Source of the DNA: Gliomastix tumulicola
Taxonomy: Eukaryota > Ascomycota > Sordariomycetes > Hypocreales > Bionectriaceae
Length of the DNA: 64,000 nt
Reading direction: 5' to 3'
Assembly (NCBI GenBank): GCA_001599755.1
Contig: BCHX01000008.1
Span: 2,294,001 to 2,358,000 of the forward strand
Shown here: positions 9,507 to 19,113 of the stretch, in pieces
How positions within the stretch are numbered: position 1 is the stretch's first letter
Layout: every line of letters begins with the position of its first letter
Position numbers and translations under genes: made by a program
Notes under the pieces: generated by a model
The model's database searches: none
Seen by the model: the letters and a program-made list of their open reading frames with translations, nothing else
What the model was told of the DNA's origin: nothing

Positions 9507-11510
9507 CTACTCCTTGGAAACAACACACTCAGCAGAGGCCTGGACCGTCCCATCCGACTCCGACACGACAGACAACGTCACGACACCTTCCTCGGCAGCA
9601 TCCTCCGCTGCGCCGACTGCTACGTGGGCACTCACAGTCTCGCCAAACTGCGCCGGAACCAAAGCATTAGGCACCTGGACACGCCATCCCTCGCCCGAAA
9701 CCTCCGCCTCGAGCCGGTAGACATCGTATCCGACAAAGGCCGAGACGTCGCCCTGGGGGTGGTCACCACCCTCGACATACGTCCCCGAGTTTGTCAGGTC
9801 GAAGGAGCAGAAGACGCCATTGGCCGTTGGAACGTTGTCCCCGTCACTGCTGATAATGGGGCTGCCCTTGGCAAGCTCGACGCCAAACTCACTAGCTCCA
9901 GAGCCCTCGAGGGAGCGAACACCGACGACGTAGGAGAGCACACCCGACTCGTCACGGCGGACCTTGAGGACGTAAAAGTGCAGGTCGTTGGCCTCGTCGA
10001 CGTACTCGAACTCACTGCCGGAGCGCGTGCCCGCATGGAACAGAGCATCGGCAAGCTGTCGATAGTCGCCCATGGTGATCATGGCGTCCGTCCCGTCAGG
10101 ACGCTGGAAATCGATGAGCTCGATGTCCTGGGGGTTCGCATCGATGAGGAACTGGAATGGCAGCCGGTCGATGTCCTTGATCTTGCTGATCATCACACCC
10201 GAGTCGGTCTGGAAGGAGTCTGATCCCATGCGATCAACAACCTCAACATCAAACGCGTTCCAGCCACCACCATCGCACTGGAAATCCTCGGATGGCGAGC
10301 AGGTAGGGCCGCGGTCTTCGTCCAGGCGGACGCGTACCCCCATGAGCTCTGACTCGACAGAACGAGCCGTGATGCGGGCAACGACGAAGCCGGAAGACGC
10401 AAGCTCCGTGCGGTCGAGCTGAAGGATCTTACTCTCGGTGATGAGGCCGAGCTGGAACTTGTCGCGCATGGTATGCAAGGATCCCATGGAGCTGCCGAGG
10501 AGAGCCGGAATCTGCCATCGAGTGTGAGGGCCGCCGGGTCCCAGGAACGAGCCACGAGACATCATGGACCAGGGACCCGTGTAGGAGCGGACCATGGGAG
10601 TGCCGTAGGGGTTGTTGTAGTTGTCGGCAATGTCGAGCAGGTGGCTCAGCTCGTGGGCAAAGACACCCATGCCAGAGGACTCTGCCTGAGTCGAAGAACC
10701 GCCTCCGGCATTCGGCCAGATCGTCGCCGCCGACACCCACGACGTCCAAGGCACATACCGCGTGGTCGCCCAGTTAGCGAGGGTGGTGTTATCACCGGGA
10801 TCACGGGGAGGGCCAAAGGCATCGGGCACGTCGTCCCTGTCCGCAAACTTCATCTCGCCAAACTCCTGCCACGTCGACGACTCGTCCTGGCCGGCGGAGA
10901 GGATGAAGGCAAGCTCGAACGTGTCAGCGACCTCGTCACCGACATCCTGGCGCCACAGCCCGAGCCCGTCCGTGCGGATGTTGCGGTTGCAGGCACCCTG
11001 CACGGGGCACGAGCCAGGGTTCATCCGGTCGTCGATGCCGTACTGCCACGAATCGCTGGGCAGCCGGTAGACGCCAAACACGGTGAGGTTGACGCCGTAC
11101 CTGCCGGCCGAGTCCTCCATCCAGTACTCATGGAGCGTGTGGCCCCTGTTGAGGTCGTTGGGGGTGTTGAGCAGGTCGCGGTAGAAGCCGGGGACGTCGT
11201 CGTGGGCAACGTTGGCCACGATGGGCTGCGGGTTGCCGAAGACGGTCGACTCGGGATCCTGAGTGATGGCGAAGGGCAGGTCGTCGTAGTCGAGCGTGAC
11301 GAGGGCAATGTTGAAGTTGCGCTCAGAACCCTGCACAGCCGGATCATTCCATGACGTCCCGGGGGGCTTCTTGTAATCAGCCCAGGTCATGTCGTCCGGG
11401 TTCACCCATTCCTGGGGATCGACGACCTGGAAAGGGTCGCCTCGAGGGACGCATGTCTTGGCCGCGGCCGGCGCCAGCACCGCGAGCGTAGCGATAGTGA
11501 TGCGATGCAT
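9507..11510 (-). CDS. Secreted M6-family (immune inhibitor A-like) metalloprotease domain protein
   Basis: Intronless, 667 aa, start ATG at 11510. Residues 1-17 form a signal peptide (TLAVLAPAAA before KT). The zinc motif HELSH is at residues 286-290 and continues LLDIADNY, so His286, His290 and Asp296 can be ligands with Glu287 catalytic. This matches the HExxHxxGxxD pattern of M6 peptidases, with Asp in place of the usual Gly. Cysteine pairs (SCPVQGACN, TCSPSEDFQC) suggest disulfides in an extracellular enzyme. The C-terminal 250 residues look beta-rich and may be a binding domain. Family knowledge: these are secreted zinc endopeptidases; the fungal substrates are unknown. The gene is transcribed away from a 1.7 kb intergenic region that it shares with the GH43 gene. 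Confidence 0.83.
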   Translation of the reverse strand: MHRITIATLAVLAPAAAKTCVPRGDPFQVVDPQEWVNPDDMTWADYKKPPGTSWNDPAVQGSERNFNIALVTLDYDDLPFAITQDPESTVFGNPQPIVANVAHDDVPGFYRDLLNTPNDLNRGHTLHEYWMEDSAGRYGVNLTVFGVYRLPSDSWQYGIDDRMNPGSCPVQGACNRNIRTDGLGLWRQDVGDEVADTFELAFILSAGQDESSTWQEFGEMKFADRDDVPDAFGPPRDPGDNTTLANWATTRYVPWTSWVSAATIWPNAGGGSSTQAESSGMGVFAHELSHLLDIADNYNNPYGTPMVRSYTGPWSMMSRGSFLGPGGPHTRWQIPALLGSSMGSLHTMRDKFQLGLITESKILQLDRTELASSGFVVARITARSVESELMGVRVRLDEDRGPTCSPSEDFQCDGGGWNAFDVEVVDRMGSDSFQTDSGVMISKIKDIDRLPFQFLIDANPQDIELIDFQRPDGTDAMITMGDYRQLADALFHAGTRSGSEFEYVDEANDLHFYVLKVRRDESGVLSYVVGVRSLEGSGASEFGVELAKGSPIISSDGDNVPTANGVFCSFDLTNSGTYVEGGDHPQGDVSAFVGYDVYRLEAEVSGEGWRVQVPNALVPAQFGETVSAHVAVGAAEDAAEEGVVTLSVVSESDGTVQASAECVVSKE

Positions 11511-12359
11511 ACTGTCCTATCAGCTCTGAGGATGAGGAGGTTGGAAGCGACCAGAGAAGATGGGATGGTCATGGCGAGGGGCCGTCTCTTAAGACGGATC
11601 AGACGGCGAAGTCGGACGCGCCTCCCCGCTTCCAGTGCGAGGCAAGGTATGACATTATCTCCTGCCCGACTCGTTGCCGCTATCAGTGCCCATCCCATAT
11701 CAGACCAGGATGTCGAGCAAGTGCTCCTGGCCCTGCCGAACCGTCACACACTGGCCAGGACCGACCTGCCAAAGACGCGTTAGATCGTCGCTTTAGGGGC
11801 CAATCGGAATCAGGGTGCAAAAAGTTCCTCCCCAACGTCCCAACCGCTCTGTTAGCGTCAGGGGATCTTTGTTCAGTGTCCTGCCAGCGTTATCTCCGCA
11901 ACTCCCAGGGTTTGCGGGGTAGTACTCCGTAGAGTGGCAGCACACAAAGCGAGTGGTCTCTCCTTTCTCAGGCCATCCTTGTTCGTGCTGGTCAGACCTG
12001 GGATTCTGGAATGAACGAGTGAGAGAACGCCACTTTACCGACGGAACACAAGCCGGCGTAGTGAGCGACGCCCCCTCCACGTGGCATGGGACCACGATTT
12101 GGACTAGCACTGCAGCCTCAGTGACAAAAGTCTGGGGGCGTACATAGGACAGCCGCCGTTTTGCGAGGCGAGTATTCCCGAACCCAAGGGCCAATGGACG
12201 TTGGTGCTTCATCTTTGCTAGGCGACCCCGGGTACTGGTCACCTGCATGACGAAGAATGAAGCATTGAGAGTCTTTCAAATAAAAATCTTTGCATCAGGA
12301 TACCAAGTAGGCCATTGACATATCAATCCCACACCATGTCCACGCTAGGCCGTCTACTA

Positions 12360-12665
12360 TCAGATTTGCACACAGGCTCTATGGTTCGGGGTAAGTAATG
12401 CCGATGGCACAGAAATTCTGCCGCTCTCTCTATTATCTTGCTGCTCTTCCCAGGCCCTCGGGTCATTGATTGTCGTTATCTTACCCAATAATGCCATGTA
12501 TTCCATCTGCCTCCCGGCCATTCCTATTCGACCGGTTACCTTGAACCGTGTTGCTGCAATATCCACAGCAGATGGTGACTCCTCTTCAAGGAGGACCTCT
12601 AATATATCATCATCTGCTGGTCCCGTTTTCAGCAGAACGTCTGTTCCCGGCTGGTGAAGCCTCAT
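12360..12665 (-). other. Weak ORF, possible gene relic
   Basis: 101-codon frame beginning MRLHQPG. Segments such as DILEVLLEEESPSAVDIA look protein-like, but codon choice lacks the strong G/C third-position bias of neighbouring genes, and a splice-donor-like GTAAGATAAC interrupts it after YMALLG. It may be a relic or a non-coding frame; it is not counted as a gene. Confidence 0.2.
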
Positions 12666-13076
12666 GATATCGATGATGCAAAAGAGTGAACGCCAGGGGT
12701 TGTTGCGCCATTCTTCCTACACGACTCGTATCACTCACACGACCCTACTTCTCCCGCCATTCAACACAATACCTCTTATACCATCAGCTCGAATTCTCTA
12801 TTGACGAGGGAAAATCCGGCGACTTGTATGCGGCAAACTCTTGAAGAATCAACTCAAAATCTGTCCCGGCTGCCTCCCGGCTGCCTCCCGTCTCGGCACA
12901 GACGATATGACTGCCGCAAAGGGTCCGGAGCGCCCTTCCGAGACAATCTGGGGTCGATCGGGTCTCAATACCGGCCATGGCCTCCGTCTGATCGAATGGG
13001 GTATGTCTCCCCCGACGAGGAATCAAAGCCACGCAAAGACGCCATAGTGGCTCCCGCGCGCGCGAACAACGCAGTG

Positions 13077-13090
13077 TATATATATATATA
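13077..13090 (+). promoter_or_regulatory. TA tract / TATA element of the GH43 gene
   Basis: (TA)7 about 80-95 bp before the ATG at 13171, immediately after a (CG)n run. The position suits a core promoter element. Confidence 0.45.
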
Positions 13091-13170
13091 TTCAGCGGCT
13101 CCTCCCCTCTACGACAACTGCGACAGTGACACACTGAAGTCGTACCTCAGCTTTCACGTTCCGTCCAAAG

Positions 13171-14745
13171 ATGAGACTGTCCACTGTCATCCCGCTGGCA
13201 GCGGCGGCCCTGACGGCCCTCGCGTCGGGCAACTTCACCAACCCCGTCATCTACGCCGACTTCCCGGACAACGACATCAGCGTCGGGCCCGACGGCGCCT
13301 ACTACTTCTCCGCGTCCAACTTCCACTACAGCCCGGGCGCGCCCATCCTGCGGTCCGAGGACCTCGTCAACTGGGCGTTCGTGGGCCACTCGATCCCGCG
13401 CCTCAACTTCGGCTCCAACTACGACCTCGTCGACGGCGAGCGGGCCTACCGAGGCGGCACGTGGGCGTCGACGCTACGCTACCGCCCGAGCAACGGGCTC
13501 TGGTACTGGATCGGATGCACCAACTTCTGGATCACGCGCATCTTCACGTCGGCGTCGGTCGAGGGGCCCTGGGTGGAGAGCAACAACCTGCCGGGGGAGT
13601 GCTGGTACGACATGGGCCTGCTGGTCGACGACGACGACACGCTCTATACCGTCTGGGGCAACCCCAACGTGAGCATCTCGCAGCTAGCGCCCGACGGCCT
13701 GAGCCCTGTTCGTAGCGAGGTTGTCATCCGCGGCGGGGATCTCGGCCATACGTCCCTCGAGGGTAACCGCCTCTACAAGATCAACGGCCTGTACTACATC
13801 CTCAACGACCAGCCCGAGAGCGCCACCACGTATATCTGGAAGTCTGAGAGCCCGTGGGGTCCGTGGGAGTACAAGGTCCTCGTGTCTGGCGTCACGCCTC
13901 CCCTCGCCGGTGGCAACTCTCCTCACCAGGGCAGCCTCGTCGAGACCCCCGACGGCGACTGGTACTTCATGTCCTTCACGTGGGCGTATCCGGCCGGACG
14001 CATGCCGGTCCTCGCTCCCGTCGTCTGGGGGGAAGACGGCTTCCCGACGCTCGTCAAGGGAGAGAACGGCGGCTGGGGCGCGTCCTACCCGCTGCCGCTG
14101 CCCGAGGTCCAGACGCCGAGCTGGACGGGCACGTACACCTTTGACGGTCCCGGGCTGCCCCCGGCCTTTGAGTGGAATCACAACCCGGACAACGACGCCT
14201 ATGTCGTCGGCGACGGCGGCCTCACGCTCGCCACGTCCAGCGTCACCGAGGACATCTTCCAGGCGCGCAACACGCTGACGCACCGTCTGCACGGCGAGTT
14301 CCCGGCCGCCACGGTCGAGATCGACTTCAGCAATGCTGCCGACGGCGACCGCTTCGGCTTCTCCGCCTTCCGGGACCAGACCTCGTACATCGGCATCCAC
14401 GTCTCCGGCGACGAGTACGCCATCACGGCCCTGCACGGCGCCACCATCAACGAGTGGGACGGCACGCCGGTTTCGGATGGCGAGGTCGTAGCGACGGCGA
14501 CGTTCCCTGCCGATGCGGCCGAGAAGAAGATCTGGTTCCGGATCGAGCTGGACGCGCGGGCGAATGGGACCAGGGACTCCAACTACTTCTACAGTCTGGA
14601 CGGGGATGCGTTCACGCAGCTCGGCGGCACCTACGAGCTGTACGACGGCTGGGCGTTCTTCATCGCCTACCGCTTTGGAATTTTCAACTTTGCCACGACA
14701 GCGCTGGGAGGGTCTATCAAGGTCAACTCGCTTATTGTAGAGTAG
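13171..14745 (+). CDS. Secreted glycoside hydrolase family 43 (beta-xylosidase/arabinofuranosidase-like)
   Basis: Intronless, 524 aa. Signal peptide to about Ala18-Gly20, then the GH43 five-bladed propeller. The expected catalytic triad is visible: base Asp in NPVIYADFPDND (Asp33/35), pKa-tuning Asp147 (WYDMGLL) and acid Glu197 (TSLEGNRLY). From about residue 330 a second beta-sandwich, of the kind found C-terminally in GH43 xylosidases, contributes Trp/Phe-rich strands (FEWNHNPDNDAY and GDRFGFSAFRDQTSYIGIHV). Reaction by family: removal of xylose or arabinose from plant hemicellulose outside the cell; the exact specificity is not readable. Upstream there is a TA tract and one CreA consensus (CTGGGG, 12948-12953), consistent with carbon control. 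The opposite 385-codon frame is a shadow. Confidence 0.9.
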   Translation: MRLSTVIPLAAAALTALASGNFTNPVIYADFPDNDISVGPDGAYYFSASNFHYSPGAPILRSEDLVNWAFVGHSIPRLNFGSNYDLVDGERAYRGGTWASTLRYRPSNGLWYWIGCTNFWITRIFTSASVEGPWVESNNLPGECWYDMGLLVDDDDTLYTVWGNPNVSISQLAPDGLSPVRSEVVIRGGDLGHTSLEGNRLYKINGLYYILNDQPESATTYIWKSESPWGPWEYKVLVSGVTPPLAGGNSPHQGSLVETPDGDWYFMSFTWAYPAGRMPVLAPVVWGEDGFPTLVKGENGGWGASYPLPLPEVQTPSWTGTYTFDGPGLPPAFEWNHNPDNDAYVVGDGGLTLATSSVTEDIFQARNTLTHRLHGEFPAATVEIDFSNAADGDRFGFSAFRDQTSYIGIHVSGDEYAITALHGATINEWDGTPVSDGEVVATATFPADAAEKKIWFRIELDARANGTRDSNYFYSLDGDAFTQLGGTYELYDGWAFFIAYRFGIFNFATTALGGSIKVNSLIVE

Positions 14746-14817
14746 AGATCGTTCATCCGTCGTCATAGTAAAATACAACAAAACACACACTGCTGCCCTC
14801 TGCTCCCATCCTCCAGT

Positions 14818-14841
14818 CATCATCATCATCATCATCATCAT
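14818..14841. repeat. (CAT)8 microsatellite
   Basis: Perfect trinucleotide run between the convergent 3' ends of the GH43 and ABM-like genes. Confidence 0.9.
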
Positions 14842-14862
14842 GAAGCGTCACCTCCTAGGCAC

Positions 14863-15577
14863 CTACAGGCCCAGGACGAAGGTGCTCGACGCATCTGTCC
14901 CCGCTACTCCTTCGAGTGCCTTGAGCTTCGCCGCCACGCCGGGCTCTGCCAGTGCGTCATCCAGCGCCCTCTGGCTCTTCCACCCAGCGACACCCACAAA
15001 CACGCCCTCAAAGTCCAAGACGCCCTCGCCAGCAAAGAAGCCAGCAAGTCCCTCCGCACCCCTGATACCATTGGAAAAAGCGGTCCAGCTCGTCTTTGCT
15101 GCCTCGCTTGCACCGTCCGGGGCGGGAATCTTGATCACTTGCAGGACTGCCGCCTCACGGGTCGTGACCTTGACAGCATCATCGGCATCTTCAGACGACG
15201 CGAGCGAGGGAATCGGGCGGAAGAATTGAGGTCCCGTCAACGAGGCAATGAGGGGCAGAGTGGCCGCTCGGATGGAGGCCACCTTGGGCGACGCCTTGAG
15301 TTGCTCAATCCCGCTAAAGCTTTCCCATGCTACCGTTATATTAGTAGTCAGCATCCATCTACCATTATCAAAGAAAGGAGTATCAGGCATCCCTACCCAC
15401 AAGAGTGTGCGTGCCTCCCTCCTCGTTGGCCTCCTTGCCGGAAGCTCTCAGGACCTTTACAAGATAGAGGCCGTCGATGCCAGGCCACCCTTTAAGGTGA
15501 GTGCGGAAATGGTCCTTGAGCGTTTCAGAATCGGCATTGTCCTTGAGGACGGGCTGAATCCATTCAAATACGGCCAT
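14863..15577 (-). CDS. ABM-like (dimeric alpha/beta-barrel, ferredoxin-fold) protein
   Basis: Exons 15577-15397 and 15329-14863 (intron GTAGGG..GGTAG, 67 bp, ACTAAT branch site) give 215 aa. The protein seems to hold two ferredoxin-like halves. The first has KDHFRTHLKGWPGIDGLYLVKVLRASG followed by HTLVAWES; the second has AVLQVIKIP and FVGVAGWKSQRALDDALAEPGVAAKL. The pattern of a long helix, a strand and a W-(E/K)-S motif is typical of antibiotic-biosynthesis-monooxygenase-type and EthD/stress-responsive barrel proteins. Such proteins are small cytosolic enzymes or heme/quinone-binding factors; no catalytic activity can be assigned. It ends convergently with the GH43 gene. Confidence 0.72.
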
Positions 15578-17460
15578 ATTGAGGAGTGAGCAGATGGCGG
15601 AAGTGATTGTTGAGAGTTGTGATTGAGAGACGATGGAGTTTGTTTGGCTGGGTAGACACTCACATATTTGCTAGTCGTCCCGCTCCTTTTTATACTCACA
15701 AACTGGTCCCAAGCCCTCACGACGACAAACCACACCAATGCTTCATCAATCTCGCCGTCCCGTCCAGCTACAACGGAGTCCCGGGCTCAATGACAAATGC
15801 GGACTGACCACGGGGGGCACATCGAGCGAGTCCGCTTTGTTCCGCACCACCGGCCCCGCCTTCGCTCATCAAGGAAGCAAAAGTGGGATACCGTATACCC
15901 AAGATCTCTAATGACTCATGCCCCGATGGGCTCTCACATCACTGGGGTAGCCAATCAGTGTTGCTGTCAGACTATGAGTTACTGCGCAGCTGATTGCGTA
16001 TTCTCGGAGTCGGGCGAATTCGACTATCCTTCCCGGACTATTCGTGCGAGAGCTTTGCTAAGCGCATCGCAAAGATTCGTCCGCGATCGATCCGATGCTC
16101 CCGCTTCCTCTGCTACATTCCCGGCACGTGTATCAGTGGCCTTGACTTACCAGCCCATATCTTTGATGTTATCTGTTCCATATTTGAGCCGCAGCCGATA
16201 AACCCATTGCCCTCCTTACCAAGTCTTTCCTTCCTTCCTTCCTCTTCCCAGGCAATATGTCTCACGTCAGCATCCAACCTCTATTGCTCGAATTCCCCCG
16301 ACTCGACATATTAAAACTCCATGAGTGCTGATTAACCGAACTCATCGACAATGCCTTGAAATGGTTGTTCAAGTCAGCGAAAACCGGTCCAACGCCGTTC
16401 AGACTTTTCCATAGGCCAATCAGCAAATCCCCCTGCCAGTGGCCGGGCACGACCGAACCAGAAGCCACAGCGCATCGAAAGATATCCTAGGTATTGTCAC
16501 GATCCAAAGCCGGAAGCTATACATCCAAACAATGTCCAACTGAAACGCCCTGCGGGAGAGTGAGCTCGTACACTCTTTAACACCCGACCCCCTCACCAAA
16601 GAACGTTCAAGAAGCAGCGTACAGAAATTAACGGAATGCTGACGTATCAGCATCGGCATGAACAAGATGCCAACTCACTTCAACGTAGCAGATCACACCG
16701 ACGTCGCCTCCAAACACACAACCTTGGTACTTTGCAACGGCCTTTTTGATACTAAGAGAAGAAAGTGGCATATTGCCAGGGTTTGTCGCCTGTCGACGAC
16801 AGCGTTGTTTCCCAAGCCATGAGGTCGTCAGCATGATATCTCTATTTGTTGCAGCAGAACGAACCGAACATGCCCATCTGGAAAGCTCCCCTTCCTTTGC
16901 ATCGGGTGTCTCACTAGCGCAAAACAATCAGCATGCGAGAGGCTCACTGCGTAGCTGGCAGCTTTGAACGCTGGTCCTTCTTTGGACAGTGAATCCTCTT
17001 CAACGGTGAACTCCAACGCACCTGCGTTGCCACCGACGCCAAAACCACAAGCTGCATAATTCCATGCTGACGGGGAGCACTCAATAGTCTCGAGATTTTC
17101 ATTATTACTGCGGACGGCGTCGACTTATACACCGACTCGCAAAAACAGGAGGTCTCTCTATGATGGTCGGCGAGCAGCAGGGTCGTCCAGATCCTTCGTC
17201 AGCATTCTCATCTCGCATCCCTACCACAAAAACGCCAATAAAGAAATGAAAACCCCCAAACTTATTGCTCTGTTCCCTTCCATGCATGCGATAGGACGGG
17301 AAATTATATAAAACTAGCGCTCTTCTGGGCATAAGTTTTGATGTTCTCAGCTCATAGCAGTGCTGACTGACTGACTGGCTAAGTTATCTCCGAACTTCCA
17401 TATCCCCGACCCCGACTCCGGAAACACCGATCCCGGACGCGCCCAAACATCAGCCTGCGT
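15578..17460. other. Long intergenic region with unassigned ORF fragments
   Basis: No confident gene. A (TTCC)n run lies at about 16226-16242. Minus-strand frames between 16420 and 17016 (one starting MEFTVEEDSLSKEG at 17016, another including IKKAVAKYQGCVFGGDVGV) look faintly protein-like, but no splice join keeps frame; they may be the remains of a gene. A TATATAAAA on the plus strand is at 17305-17313. Confidence 0.4.
15687..15693 (-). promoter_or_regulatory. TATA box of the ABM-like gene
   Basis: TATAAAA on the minus strand, about 110 bp upstream of the ATG at 15577. Confidence 0.5.
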
Positions 17461-17520
17461 GCGATCCGCCGGAACGGCGACCTAAAACTCCTGCGATCCG
17501 GAACGGGCGACCTAAACTCT
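17461..17520. repeat. Imperfect ~30-bp tandem duplication upstream of the SDR gene
   Basis: Two copies in direct order, 17461-17492 and 17493-17520. Each has the core GCGATCCG, then GAACGG(G)CGACCTAAA, with small indels between copies. Each copy carries CGG/CCG half-sites, so it could act as a doubled operator 160-220 bp before the ATG. Confidence 0.6.
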
Positions 17521-17594
17521 CCCGTATCCCGTGGTGAATATAGCTGAGATGGAACTAAAGGAGAACTCCTGTAGATACAATCGTCCATAGTTAT

Positions 17595-17602
17595 TATTTA
17601 AA
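17595..17602 (+). promoter_or_regulatory. TATA-like element of the SDR gene
   Basis: TATTTAAA, 79 bp upstream of the ATG at 17681. A stronger TATATAAAA lies further up at 17305-17313, so the transcription start is uncertain. Confidence 0.35.
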
Positions 17603-17603
17603 G

Positions 17604-17684
17604 ATGGCTGCAGCTGCATCTCTTGCCCTGCCAGGCCTTCACAGACCACACCGACAGACAGACAGTTCCACCAGCCCAACATGA
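17604..17684 (+). other. Upstream ORF ending in ATGA overlap with the SDR start
   Basis: A 26-codon frame (MAAAASLALPGLH..) whose TGA (17682-17684) overlaps the SDR start codon ATG (17681-17683). It matters only if transcription begins above 17604, for example from the TATATAAAA at 17305. Confidence 0.35.
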
Positions 17685-18917
17685 GCAAACTAATATGGCA
17701 GCCGGCCAAGATGCCCAGCCTCAAGGGCAAAGTAGCCGTCGTCACCGGCGCCAAGTACACTTTCCCCTTTCTTTTGTTCTTCTCGCTTTCTCTCTAGCAT
17801 CAAAGAACGATTTCTCTAACCGAAACCCCCAGCTCAGGAATCGGCCTCCACACTGCAAAGCACCTCGCGCTGCACGGGACCAAGGTGTACTTCACCGCGC
17901 GCTCCGAAGCCAAGGCCCAGCATGTGCGCGATGTCATCCTCGCCGAGGATCCGAAGCTGCCTGTCGACCGCCTCGCCTGGCTCAAGATGGACCTCATGGA
18001 CGTCCGGAGCGTGCTCGATGCGGCGGCTGAGGTCAGGTCCAAGGAGGACAAGGTCGATATTCTGAGTATGTTCTGGGTGTGTATGCATGACTTGAAAGTT
18101 GTCCAAGAGGTTAATGATGTACGTGTGTCCAGTCAACAATGCCGGCTACATGTCAGACAGAGTTGACACAACGAAGAATGGCTGGGAATACGGCATGGCC
18201 GTCAAGTAAGTCTCGACGTTGAAAGCGCGTTGACTTCGCCCCGGCCGGACTGGACTAACATCGCAAAACCTCGGCAGCCACTTCGGCCCCTACATCCTCA
18301 CCATGGCCCTCATGCCGCTCCTCAAGACGGCGGCATCAGCCCCGGACTCGGACGTCCGCATCGTCAACGTCTGCAGCAGGGCGCACCGCGGCTCCGTCCC
18401 GGCCAACTTCCCGCTCGACTTGGGCTCCGCGGCGCTCTGGGACGGCTCGCTGCCGTACGAGCCCTGGCAGTGGCGCTACGTCGGCAGCCTCTTCTTCAAG
18501 AGCCACATGGTGCGCTACGGCGTCTCCAAGCTGACGCTCGCCATGCTCACGCGGGACCTGCAGCGGCGCCTGGACGTGGCCGGGTTGCCCGTCATCTGCG
18601 TCGCTCCGCACCCGGGCGGCGTCGCGTCCCCGGGCCTGCACGAGCATGCGAGGCCCGGGTTCATCCGGCTGGTGCAGAGCCGCCTTCTCTCCGAGGACGA
18701 GGGGTCCTGGCACCAGCTGTTCATCGCCACGGACCCTGCCGTGCGCCGCGACGCGGACCGGTTCAAGGGGAGGTACTGCGAGGAGATAGGACAGTCGCAC
18801 CCGGGGCATGCGCTGCTGAGCGACGACGAGGCCTGTAGGAAGGTCTGGGAGAATACTGCCAAGCAGGTGGACTCGTACTTGGCGGAGGCAGGGCTGCAGC
18901 CTCTGCCCAGCGTGTAA
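17681..18917 (+). CDS. Short-chain dehydrogenase/reductase (SDR)
   Basis: Four exons, 17681-17754, 17833-18065, 18133-18205 and 18278-18917, give 339 aa. The classical SDR features appear once spliced: TGANSGIG at residues 22-29 (built across intron 1), NNAG (made by the joint at intron 2), catalytic-region Ser in VNVCSRAH, and Tyr207-x-x-x-Lys211 (YGVSK). The PHPGGV block follows the active site as in retinol-dehydrogenase/WW-domain-oxidoreductase-like fungal SDRs. The reaction should be NAD(P)-dependent oxidation or reduction of a carbonyl or alcohol; the substrate is unknown. No signal peptide or membrane anchor. The leader carries a uORF with an ATGA overlap and the upstream region a tandem repeat, so translational or transcriptional control is plausible. 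Confidence 0.88.
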
Positions 18918-19113
18918 AGATATCCCCTAGCGGCGTCGGGCTCAGTCCATCACGAAGTGCTCCTGCTCAGGAACATCCGGGTCGGGTAGTCCATGGGTTT
19001 GGATGCCCTGGGGGACGTTGTTTTTCTCCGCTCTCGGACAATGTAATATATACCCTCAAACCTTGTCTTTCCTTCGGTAATCAGATAGTGGTTGTATGAA
19101 AGCGACTGTTCCG

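Larger units (their letters stand above)
11511..13170. other. Long divergent intergenic region between M6 protease and GH43 genes
   Basis: 1.66 kb separates two secreted-enzyme genes transcribed apart. It holds one weak 101-codon frame (12360-12665, minus; listed separately), an 11-bp tandem repeat CCCGGCTGCCT at about 12865-12886, a CreA-type CTGGGG at 12948-12953 and a TA tract at 13077-13090. No other coding signal. Confidence 0.55.

Noticed and set aside
13684..14841. 385-codon minus-strand frame over GH43
   Set aside because: Begins in the (CAT)8 run as a poly-Met stretch and mirrors a gene with intact catalytic residues.
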